Below are positions 34,301 to 47,973 of a DNA stretch of 64,000 nt, in pieces. The stretch is from Echinarachnius parma (taxonomy: Eukaryota; Echinodermata; Echinoidea; Clypeasteroida; Echinarachniidae), in the NCBI GenBank assembly GCA_037951105.1, contig JBAMJV010007129.1, forward strand, positions 1-64,000, read 5' to 3'. The notes under the pieces were generated by a model, which was not told the DNA's origin, did no database searches, and saw nothing but the letters and a program-made list of their open reading frames with translations. Positions within the stretch are counted from its first letter, which is position 1; the number at the start of each line of letters is the position of its first letter. The translations under genes were made by a program, and so were the position numbers.

Positions 34301-35466
34301 CGTGATATGCACTTTATTTCAAACATTTTTATTATCAATTGTGATAATAACAAAAATTATTATAAACATGTTGGCATGTTTGGTAGCATCCGAGTAAAAC
34401 TACATAGAGTATCTAACAGTCGATTTATAATGTAATATAAAAGGAAAGGAGAAATTTGTCTTCATTCCATAACAGTGAGTTGCAAACAGTCATCGCCATT
34501 GACACAGAAGCAGAAGTATTCAACAGCTTAATACTAGTGTAAAGTTTCATTATACTGTATTTATATCCAATAAATAAGCAAGCCTGCATTGGCTGTACAG
34601 TGAAACCTCATTAAAAACGAGCACCTTGTGTCTGTGTCCATTGAATTTACCTCGCATACCGTATACCGGATATCTTGCTGTATCGGGGGTTAAAAACAAT
34701 AAAATACAAAGATTCTTGACCTGTGACATAACCTCGCTTTATCAGGTACTTCGTTATTACAGAGCTCGTAATAAAGAGGTTCCACTGTGCAATTATTGGG
34801 TAGAAGACAGCAAGAATGATGTTGAAATTTAATAAAAGATTAGCAGTTTGAAATAGCTCATCTCACTCTTTTCCAAATTAAGGGTCCACAGAAAAATGAT
34901 GCAAAATGATGCGGTATGTCAATAAATTTGGCTAATTCTGCTTAGTTTCGACAGCTCAGCGACAGAAATGAGCAGTCCGTTAATAAGCAGATATTAGACG
35001 GCTTGCTTGCCTGCTGCCATTTCCACAGAATGAATTTCAATAAACAGCCTTTTATCAACATGTACATCATCTTGCTTTGTGCCAAATTGAGGTCGCCTCA
35101 AAATAGATTTAAAGGATATCGGTAGTCTGATCATTTTGCCTTATTCGTAAAACAATATCTCAAAATGTACAGCTCAATGTTACCAGTAGAGCAACTGAAA
35201 TAGGCATGGCTTAATCAAGCCAGGATAGCAGGTCATATCGGCAGCCTCGCTAGCTGTCAATTCCAAGAAAAGCAACACAAAATTTAGCATTTCCCAACTT
35301 ATAGTTTCCAAAAAAGCCCAACAGATAGTTATATCAGCTGTCCAAATTCATATTAGAAGAATATCACAAACTAATACAAATTTCAGCAGGAGAGCATCAA
35401 AAAAAGGCAGTTCAGAAACAAGCCGGGACAGCATACGGCAAGTAAGCCGCCCGCATACTGTAATTG
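31370..35466 (-). other. Probable long AT-rich 3' UTR of PCLO and downstream flank
   Basis: About 4 kb below the PCLO stop codon is smooth AT-rich sequence with little recognisable transposon debris, unlike both neighbouring intergenic parts. Exceptions are a SINE at 34045-34300 and G-rich runs at 33185-33257 (C-rich in the transcript). AATAAA hexamers on the minus strand are frequent, for example near 31384-31390, so a polyadenylation site cannot be fixed. The UTR call is inference from texture and position only. Confidence 0.35.
34045..34300 (+). mobile_element. SINE with the shared 3' domain
   Basis: The tRNA-like head is gtggtaaaattggtgatgggc with a B-box-like cctaagttagaaacc. The tail has gcttgtatgctccttggagagt and tcattatgcagggttg, matching the domain in the SINE at 29113-29478, then taat repeats. 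Confidence 0.65.
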
Positions 35467-38400
35467 CTAGCTGGATGCCGAGCTGGTTGACAGAAGCAGT
35501 TTGTACCAGCCCACGATCTCGCTCTGCTCCAGTTTCAGGTCGTCCAGCAAGACCAGAGCCTCACCGATCAGGGTGTTCCGCCCAAAGCGGCCGCTCGCTG
35601 CCCACAGGGATAACTGGATAGGGGGCGGTGGAAAGGAAGATATTTGATGCATTAATTGCCAGTGGTGTGCAACAAGAGGGGGAAGGCGGGTGGGGGGGGG
35701 GGGGTCATGGAGGCACTTGCTACCTCCATAACTAGCCCAAAACAAATACAAAACATAAGAGGAAATATTTGTAAATCAGTTCGACCACACTACAGCACTA
35801 TGCATTGCATTCACCATTGTTCACGAAAAACATAGGAAAACATGATGGACACATATATACAGAAAGATAATCAAACATACATGTACAGTTAGTGGACACC
35901 TGTATGGCAGCCATTCCAGCCAACCTGCCAGTAGTGGCCACCGAAATGTTTTGCTGAAAAAACATGTTTGCACTCTTCCTATAGAATTCTCCTTTCTACA
36001 TTGGCCACTTTTCCTGTTCCCTTAGATGGTCACTATACACAGGTTTGACTGATAGATGTTTGGATATAATTATTATGGACATTATTTTATACATGTGTCA
36101 TTATATTGATAGAGAGATAGATCAATCATGTATGGATTGACGGGTGGATTGGAAGATATATGAATAGATAGATGAAAAGATAGATTAATGGACCAATAGA
36201 CAGACTGTTTGATCGGTGAATAGATGGATGGAGAAGTTTATAAGGGCAAAACTGAATGGATTGAGTGAGAGATGGCTGTTTTTATAATGTATGAGTATAA
36301 TGTAATAAAAATGAATTACGAGTTCTGCACATTTTCTCAACACTAGATTTCAGTTGTATTTATTATTTAAATACTATGAACTATTATTTTCATTCATTAT
36401 CAACGAATATTATACCCACCTCAACGGCGACCCCTGTGCCTTTGGTGTGGTAGACGAAGACCTCGTTGAACGTGGGATCTCTCTCCTGCCGGCAGACGCG
36501 GGTCTTCTTCTTGCAGCCCTTCTGCTCATCTATCACCAGATATGCCTTCACGTAGAGGTCTAAGGAAACGGAAATAAGGAGATGAATTATGTAGGCCTAC
36601 TATGATATACTTTGTCATCATTATGATTATTTATTATTCATCATTATGATTATTTTGCGACACTGAAACACCGTCACATAATAGGTTTCATAATCATTAT
36701 GATTATCATGTAAAGGGAAAGATATGTACTAGTAGAACTCAATTTTAGACATTAAAAATCGTACGTTGCGATTCAGAACTAATAATTATCATTATACTAT
36801 GCTTAAATAGTAGATGGAAGTCTTTAAACTCAATTAATGACGCTGATTACAATAAAAAAAGCAGCCATTAACATAAGGGGGCGCTATTCAGATACATAAT
36901 CATTCAATCCTTCAAAAGCTGAAATGATGTAAACAAATTGTTTAGTTTTGAAATGTTTGTGTTCTTGCAATTCTTACTCTCAGAATTACACTAACACGCG
37001 AAAGAACTATTTTAACCGCCCTCTCAAACAGAAATTTATTCTAAATAATAAATAATCATAATCATATTCAAAAAAGAGTTTCATATATTACCTGAATGCT
37101 CCATAGGCTTGCTCCTGTATCCTTTTTTGCGACACTGAAACACTGTCACATAATAGGTTTCACTATTTAGCCTTTTACACCCGCTAGAACCAATCTTTAT
37201 TTATTCTAAATAATAAAAACCTATTTTTTTATAATAATAATATAAAAGAGTTTCACATCTTACCTGTTTTTTATTAGAAATAATAAATAACTATTTTTCA
37301 ATAATATACAAGAGTTTTACATCGAACCTGTTTTTTAAAATTATAAATAATAAATAACAATTTTTCAATAATAATTATATAAAAGAGTTTCATATCTCAT
37401 CTGGATAACGCATGGGCTTACCCTTGTATCTTATCTTGTCACACTGAAACACATTCAAATGTAGGATATGCCCTTTAGCATTTTACTCCTGCCAGAACCA
37501 ATCTTTATTTATTAGCAATAATAAATAATGATAAATGAATAGTCATATGAAAGAGTTTCATATCTTCTCTGGATGATCCATAGGCTTGCCCTTGTACTGT
37601 ATCTTGCAAACACTAAGACACCAGCACGTACATATTTTGCCCTTCTGTATTGTGCTCCAGCCAATCTTTATTTACAATAACTAATTACTAATACAGTCAA
37701 ACCTGTGTATAGTGACCACCCAAGGGAGTCCTGAATAGTGGCCACTGTAAACAGGTGACCACTATAGACAGGTTCCATAACAATGTTTTTCTCTGCAGGG
37801 GATTACTTTTTCTGGCCACTATAGGCAGGTTAGCTGTTATAGACAGGTGGCCACTAATACAGGTTTGACTGTAATTATATATAAATGATAATAATATAAA
37901 AGAGTTTCATATCTTACCGGGATGTTCCATTGGCTTGTCCTCTCACCAAAGACCAATCTTTATTTACAATAACTAATAACTAATAACTAATAATTATATA
38001 TAAATTATAATGATATAAAAAGTTTTATATTTTACGCAGATATTCCATTGGCTTGCCGTTGTATTGTATCTTGCGACACTGAAACACCTGCACATACATC
38101 TTTTTCCCTACCGTCTTGTCCTCTCACCGAAGGCCAATCTTTATTTATAATAACTAATAACTAATAACTAATAATCATATATAAATTATAATAATATAAA
38201 CAAGTTTTATATCTTACCCGGATGTTCCATAGGCTTGACCTTGTATTGGATCTTGCAACACTGAAACACCTTGACATACAAATTCTGCCCTTTTGTATAG
38301 TGTTCTCCCGCCAAAAACCAATCTTTTCTTATCATAAATAATTATGAATAAATAATGATACAATAGGAGTTTTATATCTTACCGGGATGATCCATGGGCT

Positions 38401-41125
38401 TGCCCTTGTTTCTTATCTTGCGACACTGGAATATCTGCACGTATAGGTTCTGCCCTTCTGTCTTGTTCTCTCACCGAAGGCCAAACTTTATTTATGATAA
38501 TTATCATAATTATATATAAATAATAACGATATACTTTAAATAAAATAGTTTCATATCTTACCCGGATGATACATAGGCTAACCCTTGTATCTTATCTTGC
38601 AACATTAACAATCATGTTCTTCTGTCTTGTTCTCCCACCGAAAACCATAAAAAAAGTTATAAATAATAAATAATTATGAATAAATAATGATAATATAGGA
38701 GTTTTATATCTTACCGGGATGATCCATTGGCTTGCCCTTGTGTCTTATCTTGCGACACTGGAATATATGCACGTATAGGTTCTGTCTTGTTCTCTCACCG
38801 AAGGCCAAACTTTATTTATGATATTATCGTAATTATATATATAAATAATAACAATATACTTTATATAAAAGAGTTTCATATCTTACCCAGGATATACATA
38901 GGCTTGACCTTGTATTGGATCTTGTAACACTGAAACACCTTGACATACAAATTCTGCCCTTTTGTATAGTGTTCTCCCGCCAAAAACATTTTTTTTTGAG
39001 CAACCCCAAAATAACAAAACTTTACGTGATTATGTCATGTTTGCTCAGACTTGTGGTGCGCTGTGCCTAAGAATGACATGGTTTGCCCAAATGATGGTCG
39101 CGTTTAGCCATTTAAAAAAATCTCTGGAGGTCCACACCAAAGACCAATCTTTATTTACAATAACTAATAACTAATAACTAATAACTAATAATTATATATA
39201 AATTATAATGATATAAAAAAGTTTTATATTTTACGCAGATATTCCATTGGCTTGCCGTTGTATTGTATCTTGCGACACTGAAACACCTGCACATACATCT
39301 TTTTCCCTACCGTCTTGTCCTCTCACCGAAGGCCAATCTTTATTTATAATAACTAATAACTAATAACTAATAATCATATATAAATTATAATAATATAAAC
39401 AAGTTTTATATCTTACCCGGATGTTCCATAGGCTTGACCTTGTATTGGATCTTGCAACACTGAAACACCTTGACATACAAATTCTGCCCTTTTGTATAGT
39501 GTTCTCCCGCCAAAAACCAATCTTTTCTTATCATAAATAATTATGAATAAATAATGATACAATAGGAGTTTTATATCTTACCGGGATGATCCATGGGCTT
39601 GCCCTTGTTTCTTATCTTGCGACACTGGAATATCTGCACGTATAGGTTCTGCCCTTCTGTCTTGTTCTCTCACCGAAGGCCATACTTTATTTATGATAAT
39701 TATCATAATTATATATAAATCATAACGATATACTTTAAATAAAATAGTTTCATATCTTACCCGGATGATACATAGGCTAACCCTTGTATCTTATCTTGCA
39801 ACATTAACAATCATGTTCTTCTGTCTTGTTCTCCCACCGAAAACCATAAAAAAAGTTATAAATAATAAATAATTATGAATAAATAATGATAATTTAGGAG
39901 TTTTATATCTTACCGGGATGATCCATTGGCTTGCCCTTGTGTCTTATCTTGCGACACTGGAATATCTGCACGTATAGGTTCTGTCTTGTTCTCTCACCGA
40001 AGGCCAAACTTTATTTATGATATTATCGTAATTATATATATAAATAATAACAATATACTTTATATAAAAGAGTTTCATATCTTACCCAGGAGATACATAG
40101 GCTTGACCTTGTATTGGATCTTGTAACACTGAAACACCTTGACATACAAATTCTGCCCTTTTGTATAGTGTTCTCCCGCCAAAAACCAATCTTTTCTTAT
40201 AATAAATAATTATGAATAAATAATGATACAATAGGAGTTTTATATCTTACCGGGATGATCCATGGGCTTGCCCTTGTTTCTTATCTTGCGACACTGGAAT
40301 ATCTGCACGTATAGGTTCTGCCCTTCCGTCTTGTTCTCCCGCCGAAAACCGATCTTTATTTCGCCGGCAATCTCATATTCACCTTAATTTTTGTAAAATA
40401 AAACACACATTATAATTAATTAAATGGTGATAATGATATTGATATATCTTTTTAAAAAGTACACAAGTCATCATAGTTTAGTGAAGGAATTCATGATTCT
40501 ATCAAGGCATACATGAGATGGTAAACATACATGATTTTGCCCCAAATTATATAATTATGTGAAACAGTATGGCTGCCATAGAACATTTTTTTTTGAGCAA
40601 CCCCAAAATAACAAAACTTTACGTGATTATGTCATGTTTGCTCAAACTTGTGGTGCGCTGTGCCTAAGAATGACATGGTTTGCCCAAATGATGGTCGCGT
40701 TTAGCCATTTAAAAAAATCTCTGGAGGTCCACATAATTATATGCTAAGAGGTCTGACTATTATAGCTTTTACAGAGCTTGTAACAACATAAGTATATGAA
40801 CCCTAAAAGATATGTATTTCCTCATTAACTTGTCATTTGGTCCACTGCCATTAATTTTTTTAGCAAAATCAGAATTCCAGGGCATAGGATTATGGTTAGT
40901 ATTAGGATTAGGGGTTGGGGTTAGGGCTGTGGGTCAAGTTTGAAGTTTGCAAATTGAAATTCTGGAATTATGTCGTAGATCAAAAGAGAGTACGCCATAA
41001 TGAGAGTAAACCGGATAAGAATAGAACCAATATAAAAAGTATACCAAATAATTAAAATAGTTTATATGTAGACATACATGTAGCTACCATACACTTACCT
41101 CGTAGAATTATCAGATCTACTTGTT
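35467..41125 (-). CDS. PCLO C2B domain exons
   Basis: Four exons build C2B. 41099-41125 is a 27-base microexon (QVDLIILR). 40251-40382 opens the domain (GEYEIAGEIKIGF, LYVQIFQCRKI, KPMDHP). 36420-36559 holds DLYVKAYLVIDEQ, KKKTRVCRQERDPTFNE. 35467-35613 ends it (FGRNTLIGEALVLLDDL, GWYKLL) and the protein stops eight residues later. In Ca2+-binding C2 domains loop 3 carries Asp residues; here the matching place reads WAASGRFGRN with none, as in vertebrate Piccolo C2B, so Ca2+ binding is unlikely. The 3.7 kb intron between the second and third exon holds the array of exon copies. Confidence 0.9.
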
Positions 41126-44100
41126 CTGTAAAGACAAAAGACATAAGGATTATTTTCACCAAGTAAACAAGTCTAACAATTCACTGCAGTTCATTTTGCA
41201 ACAATGTGATATCTTGATATCAAACTATTTATGTTAAGATTTCCTTCAGACAACCACATATCAGAAGATCGTGACACAAACCAGAAGGACAAAACATCAA
41301 CTTAGGGATATGTAAGAGGGATGACCAAGTGATGCAGCTTTTAATTAATTAATTTCTAGTAAAATTATCCAAATTCACAAAACTTACCTAGAACTCTTAT
41401 ACCTTATTCTAGTCCTATTGCCATAGAAACATGGAACTGGTTTTGGTTTTCCAAAATTCCATTTTGTTAAAAAGATATTATTGATTGAAGTGCATGATCA
41501 AAGTTTTAATTATCCACTGGAAAGTTATAACTCTGTACAAATTCAGTGCAATGAGTTAACAAATATGTATTTCTGTTTTTACTCATTACTTTGCCATATA
41601 CCATCCATTTAACGTGAAATGATCACTTTGTGCACATATCAACAAAGTTACTAGATCCCTTTAAATTAGTTTAATTCATTTATTATTTAAAAAATTAATT
41701 TTTTTTTGGGGGGGGGGGGGGGGGGGGGTGGGGGGAGGAAGAGGGACTTACTTGGCATTTCTGGATCCACAACTTGTCCCGGTCCCAGATCACTGCGAGC
41801 CAACCTCGTCACCAGGGTGGCTCTCATCTGACTCTTCATGGGCAGCTCCTGGGCGCTCTCTATCAGAGTGAGTTTAGGAGACTGAGGCTTCTTCTTTTCT
41901 ATCCAGGGCGAATAGCAACTAACGTTGCAAAGCAAGACAATAGTTAAAAGAATGTTAATTTATTTATTTATTATCACCAGACCCAGGTAATTACACGCGC
42001 GTCAACCTCGTCACATTTATCTGTGACTTTTACCTTGTTGTTTGGCCTATGGTAACAGAAGAACGGAATGGGTTTTGATCTTTCAAACGTCTCCCTAATT
42101 ATGAAGATATTTATCATTGAATGAAAAGCATCCCATAACACTTCTCAACTGCAGTCACGCTCAATCGGCAGTGGGTTATACAATCGGACATCGACTATCA
42201 CTCTTTTCATTAGCATTAAGTTACAGTGTTCCTTTTCAAAGAAACTGTCACACATCATTCAGACAAACCTTACAATGATGATTTTGGTATATGACTGAAA
42301 TCTAAAATGAAACTTTTAGAAATATCTTATCAAATGAATGGATCAAGGTGGCAACGGAAATGATATTTGATGCATACATAGCCCCATCATCTAGAATAGA
42401 CTTAGAATGGAACTATAAGCCTGTGTGGTTTAATAATATACAGTTGTTCACTGGTGGTGGAGGGAAAAGCATGGAATGTTCCACTCCCAAGGGATTTTAA
42501 ATGCTATTTAGGGAAGAGTAAATAAGTCCCGAGACGTAGTCGAGGGACTTATTTTCTTCATATAATAGCATTTTAAATCCCGAGGGGAACATTCCATGAT
42601 TTTCCCGACAGCAAAGTAAACAACTGTTTTATCATCTGATTGGCCGGTTAACAGTGCCATGTAACATCCAAAAATGTTACATGGCAGCTGATGTACTGTA
42701 TTTACTAAGTCAGGTGATAATTTGTGTTATTTACCTCCCACTCTCTGATGTTAGCTTGTTATTTCTCAGGTTCATTTCTTCGACTTCTGGTGTTTCTGCT
42801 ATGCCTAATTCTGCTATCGATTCTGTGAACAAAAATTGGAAAAAGAAAAGAAATATGGATCATAGTAGAATTACCAAATGTGTCCAATGTACATAACAGG
42901 TCAAAATGGGGAAATGCATGCAAGTTCATACTCTTATTAAACTTTTCGAAAATGAAAACATAAATTACGATAACATTTTATTTTAATTAATATTCACAGG
43001 AAATTTGATCAAACCCTGGTGCCAATCGTTAATGCAAGAAAGGCTCTCTATTAAATACTTGTAATGGAAATTGACGACCTCTTGATATACTTGGTTACTG
43101 GTTGTTTGAGTTTTTGTTTTTTTGCTTAAATTTTGTGTTGGAGAGCTAATCAGTTTTAACCTACATGTAAGTTTCAAAATGAGCATTTATGTTGACTTCA
43201 ACTGTCATAGTGATATAAGGTCCCTGACAATTAATTGACAAAAATGGAGTAGACTACACACATACATTAACAGCTCATATACACGTATACATACATGTAC
43301 ATACTTTACAGTTCAATGCAGAACAAACAAAATTATACAGATTCTTGGTTTAGTTAAAGATCATCTCACTAGTTCGCAAAGGCTTCAGCCCTACGCTCAT
43401 AATTTGGCATCATATTCATTTGAGTTAATCATTAACAAATAATCAAATGAAATATTGCTCTGACTGAGGCGAAACATGCTTTTCTTTTCTAAGATAGAGT
43501 ACAGTGGCTAGCTATAGTTCAGGCTTACATTTGGCCTAATCCTTCATCATCACAGCACTGCTTTGGTTAAGAAAAAGAGGGGCACTAAGAAACTGTTTGT
43601 ACTTTCGAGAATAATCATGTTTAAAGCTTTACAGGCAAACAGAAACCAAATGTAGCTCTCGTTTATGTTTAATGAATATTCCCAAAATACAACAAAAAAT
43701 ATCATATGAACATCTCTCATAGAGGCTCCGAACTACCTACAAGATGTTATGTGTAACTCAATTTAGACAAAAATGAACTTAACACCCTTCTCACTCTCAT
43801 CCCATGATAAAAAATATAACTTAGTACAACAAAAATACAACAAAATACAATCAAAATATTATATGAACATTTCTCATGACATAGAGGAGGCTCCGAACTA
43901 TCTACAAGATGTTATGTGTTACTCAAGTTAGATAAAAAATGAACTATAACGCCCTTCTTACTCTCATCCCATGATAACAAAATAATATAACTTAGTACCT
44001 GCTCTTCTGCTGGTCGATGGTCGCGTTCGCTGGAACTCCAGGCTGCCCGTAGAGCGGTACTGGTTTGATGCTGTACCATTCTTTGGAGGGGTCAGCTTCA

Positions 44101-47100
44101 GGCTATATATGCAATAAAAACAACAACATAGAATCAGGTTAGGTCATCTTGATTTGATAGGCGAGCTAAAACAACTTGCGTCAATTCTTTATGATGATCT
44201 GTCTTAACTGTTATGACGCAAACTTCACTTTTTTGATAGGAGACAATAGAGAGAAATCACACATTTATGTTAAGATTATCTTTATGCTGCCGGTTGAGGG
44301 GTACTGGGTTGAAGCTATATATCATTCTTTTAGGGCATCAGCTACATAATAATGATATGATATATGATATATATGGGATACAAAATAGACAGAGAATCAA
44401 GTTAGGTCATCTTGAATTGATTTGTGCGCAACAAGCCCATGTTGGCCAGTTAAACTAAACTTGCGCCAATTCTCAACATCGATCTGTCTTGTGTGGTACG
44501 ACACAAACTTCTCTATTTTGCGGTGTTGAAATTAACCGTTTTGTTGGAATGACGGTGCCACGCAGTATACAGATACAGATAGATGCAATTTTAGGGAAAT
44601 CACACATTGATCTATCAGTTCAGAAATAAAATCAGAAAATAAGGAAAACAAAACAAAAATTTACTCAGAGTTCAAAGTTGAGGGATGAAATTGAGAAAAA
44701 TTCAGGTGAAATCAGAGAAAATCATCAATTTTTGTCACAGATGAAAAGTTCAGAGAAGATATCAGTGTGAAATTGCAGAGAAACCATGAATTCACTCCTT
44801 GAAAGCAAGTTTCCAGGTGATGATATCAGAGAGAAATCAAGTGAAATGGGAGAGAATTCATGAATTTGGTCCTTGGATACAAGTTCAGAGATGAAATCAG
44901 AGTAAAATTGGAGAGAAATCATAAAACTTGGTCCTTGGATGCAACAAGTTCACAAGTTCAGAGATGAAATGAAAGTGAAGTTGGGGAGAAATCAGAGATG
45001 AAATCAGAGTGAAATTTGAGAGAAATCATGAATTTGGTCCTTGGATGCAAATTCAAAGATGAAATCAGAGTAAAATTGGAGAGAAATCATGAATTTGGTC
45101 CTTGGATGCAAGTTCAGAGATGAAATCAGAGTGAACTTGGAGAGAAATCATGAATTTGGTCCTTGGATGCAAGCTTAGAGATGAAATCAGAGTGAAATTG
45201 GAGAGAAATCATGAATTTGGTCCTTGAAAGCAAGTTTTAAGGTGATATCAGAGAGAAATCATGTTTAAATAAGAGAGCATTCATATAAACTCAGAGAGGA
45301 AACATGAATTTGTTCCACAATTCCAAGTTTTGAGGTGTGCAAAAAACTATGAAAATTGTAAATTTGTAAATCTTTGTAAACATAAAGAAATACATTTAGG
45401 TATGTATGCCCCCAATCATTTGGGTGCCACCCCCCCCCCCCCCCCCGGCCCCCCATTCAGTCTGACCACACTTTGCCACTGATCTACCAACCTGTTAGTG
45501 TTGCCTGGGTCACCATGAATGAGGGCTTCTCGGGGACTACCTGGCGTCTGGTCCGGACTGCTTAGAATCATAGATCCTTTGGCTGATTGGATTCCTTTTA
45601 AAAGAGAGTAGTATTTAGTGATAGCAGACCCATTAATATGATTAACTCTTCAACATTTTGTATTAAAAAAAAAACCACTAAAGAGTAATGATCACTCCTA
45701 CTTTATTTTTTATTTTTAGCAGTGAAAAAAATGTAGCTGTTTAAATGATGGGTTTAAAATTAGCTCACCCTGCTCCTGTAAGTGTATTAATAGTGAGGCT
45801 TCAATTACTAGTATTTACTTTAATAACTTTATTAATAAGATATAAACTCTATAATAAACTCTAAACTATAATAAGCGCACAAATTTTACCAGCACTGTTT
45901 TGTTTGGCTGACAGGAAAAAAACAAATAAACATGTAGCTGGAAATTAACATCTGATATTAAAAAAGGTGTAATTTTGTGTGTGGAATATAATTCAAATCA
46001 TCACTCATCATGTCCATACCATGTGCTTTTGATGCTGGGTCAGTGCTCGTGTAATTGAAGATGGAAACTGCAGGTATCATTCCGTTGCCTTGCAGCTGGC
46101 GTTCCTTTTCCTTGCTTATGTCACTCCTGCCTCCGCTGCTGTCGTCCATGTGGACTACGGGATGGTGGTCGTACGAAGTCTTGGTCGATATGCCATTACT
46201 GTCGGATGGTGACTCAACTACGTGTACCTAAGAGAGTAAATTTTCAATGTAAGAACAAAAAAAAGATAAGTTAAAAATATAATGACGATTTTTTCTTTCT
46301 TTCTAATTCATATCACTCCTACTAACTGTCCTTGATCTTATCGTTGTGGACTACAGGGCAATGGTTGTACAGAATTACTGTTGGACGGTGACTCAACTAC
46401 GTGTACCTACAAGAATAAATACTATTCATTTTTGAGAATCAAAATGACTGGTTAAATATATTAAAATCTATGAGACACATTTTTTTCTAATTGATATCAC
46501 TTCTACTTCCACAACTCTAATCAATGTGGTCCGTGGTCGTACAAAGTTTTAGTCAATATGCCGTTACTGTCAGACAAGGACTCAACTACATGTATGTATA
46601 TTCAAATCTTTGGTGACAAATGTTCTTGGTCCATTTAGGCTTTATATATTCACAAATACTTGACGTGTTCCTCTACCAACAAAATCGTCCACGCACTCAT
46701 TTCTTCTCGTTTAGATTTTGGTAATGCCCTGGTTTATCAGTTGCCCCAGTCCCAACTCACACAATTACAAAAACTATCAAACACAGCAGCCCGCATAGTT
46801 ACACTCACAAAGAAATTCACTCACATTACTCCTGTATTACATACACTCCATTGGCTAGGCTACCAATTGATCAACGCATTAAATTTAAGATTTTGTTATC
46901 AACTTTTCACTGTATACATGGTTCTGCCCCTAGCTATAATGCTTATTTGATAAAACAATACAATCCTACACGACCCCTCCGATCCTCTCAGTCTGGCTTA
47001 CTTTCTATCCCACCAAGCAAAACATCATGGGGGGACAGGGCTTTCGCACATGCTGGTCCTTCAGTCTGGAATGAGCTCCCCCAACACATTAGAAACATTA

Positions 47101-47337
47101 CATTCTTAGAATCTTTTAAGATTAGTCTGAAAACTTACCTTTTCCAAGTTGCATTTCAGTAATTTCCAGTAGTTTCATTTTGTTTTTTTTATATATATAT
47201 ATGTATCAAAGTTGTTCATACTTATGTTTCAAATGTTCATGTTTTTTGTTTTCCCTTCTCTCTTTGTGTGTAAAGATGAGTTAACTGCGCCCTGAGCACC
47301 TTGAAAAAGGTGGAATTGGCGCATTAGAAGACTTCTT

Positions 47338-47413
<76 letters not shown>

Positions 47414-47908
47414 GTCTATCTATCTATCTACATTGTATGTATGATTTTATTTGATTTGACTGATTTGAATTTATTTCCATATTTCACAAATACATTTTGA
47501 ACAAGTAAATATACAAACAAACAATACATTCAAAAACGAAATACAATTAAATTAATAAATTGAAGACTAAAATACAATAAAATATTACTTAATCAACAAT
47601 TTGTTTGTAATTAACATAACGTGAAATATGGGGGAACCAAAAAGAAGCAATGCTTGTAAAAATATTTGGTTCCCAGGGGTAATTGTGTCTAATCAATATT
47701 AATCAAGAAAAATATAATGAAAGAAAACGAACAAGGTAAGAAAAAAAAGAAGAAAAGAAAAAAAAAAAGACATACCGGTATATAGACAAAGACAAAGATA
47801 TATGTATCTATTTATATATTTATTTACCTATCTATCTATATATCTATCTATATATTTATCTATATATTTATCTATCTATCTATCTATATCTATATATTAC
47901 TATCTATA

Positions 47909-47973
<65 letters not shown>

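Noticed and set aside
38727..40126. Two near-identical 66-codon plus-strand frames in the exon array
   Set aside because: They are the antisense of the exon copies, identical only because of the 1,199 bp duplication; no independent support.
37081..40400. CRISPR array
   Set aside because: Direct repeats are regular, but units are coding-exon copies of 100 bases with AT-rich spacers that are themselves similar; the context is a eukaryotic intron.
40880..40945. Interstitial telomere repeat (ttaggg-like words)
   Set aside because: Only a few irregular taggggttgggg units; no sustained TTAGGG array. The same applies to 6708-6740.
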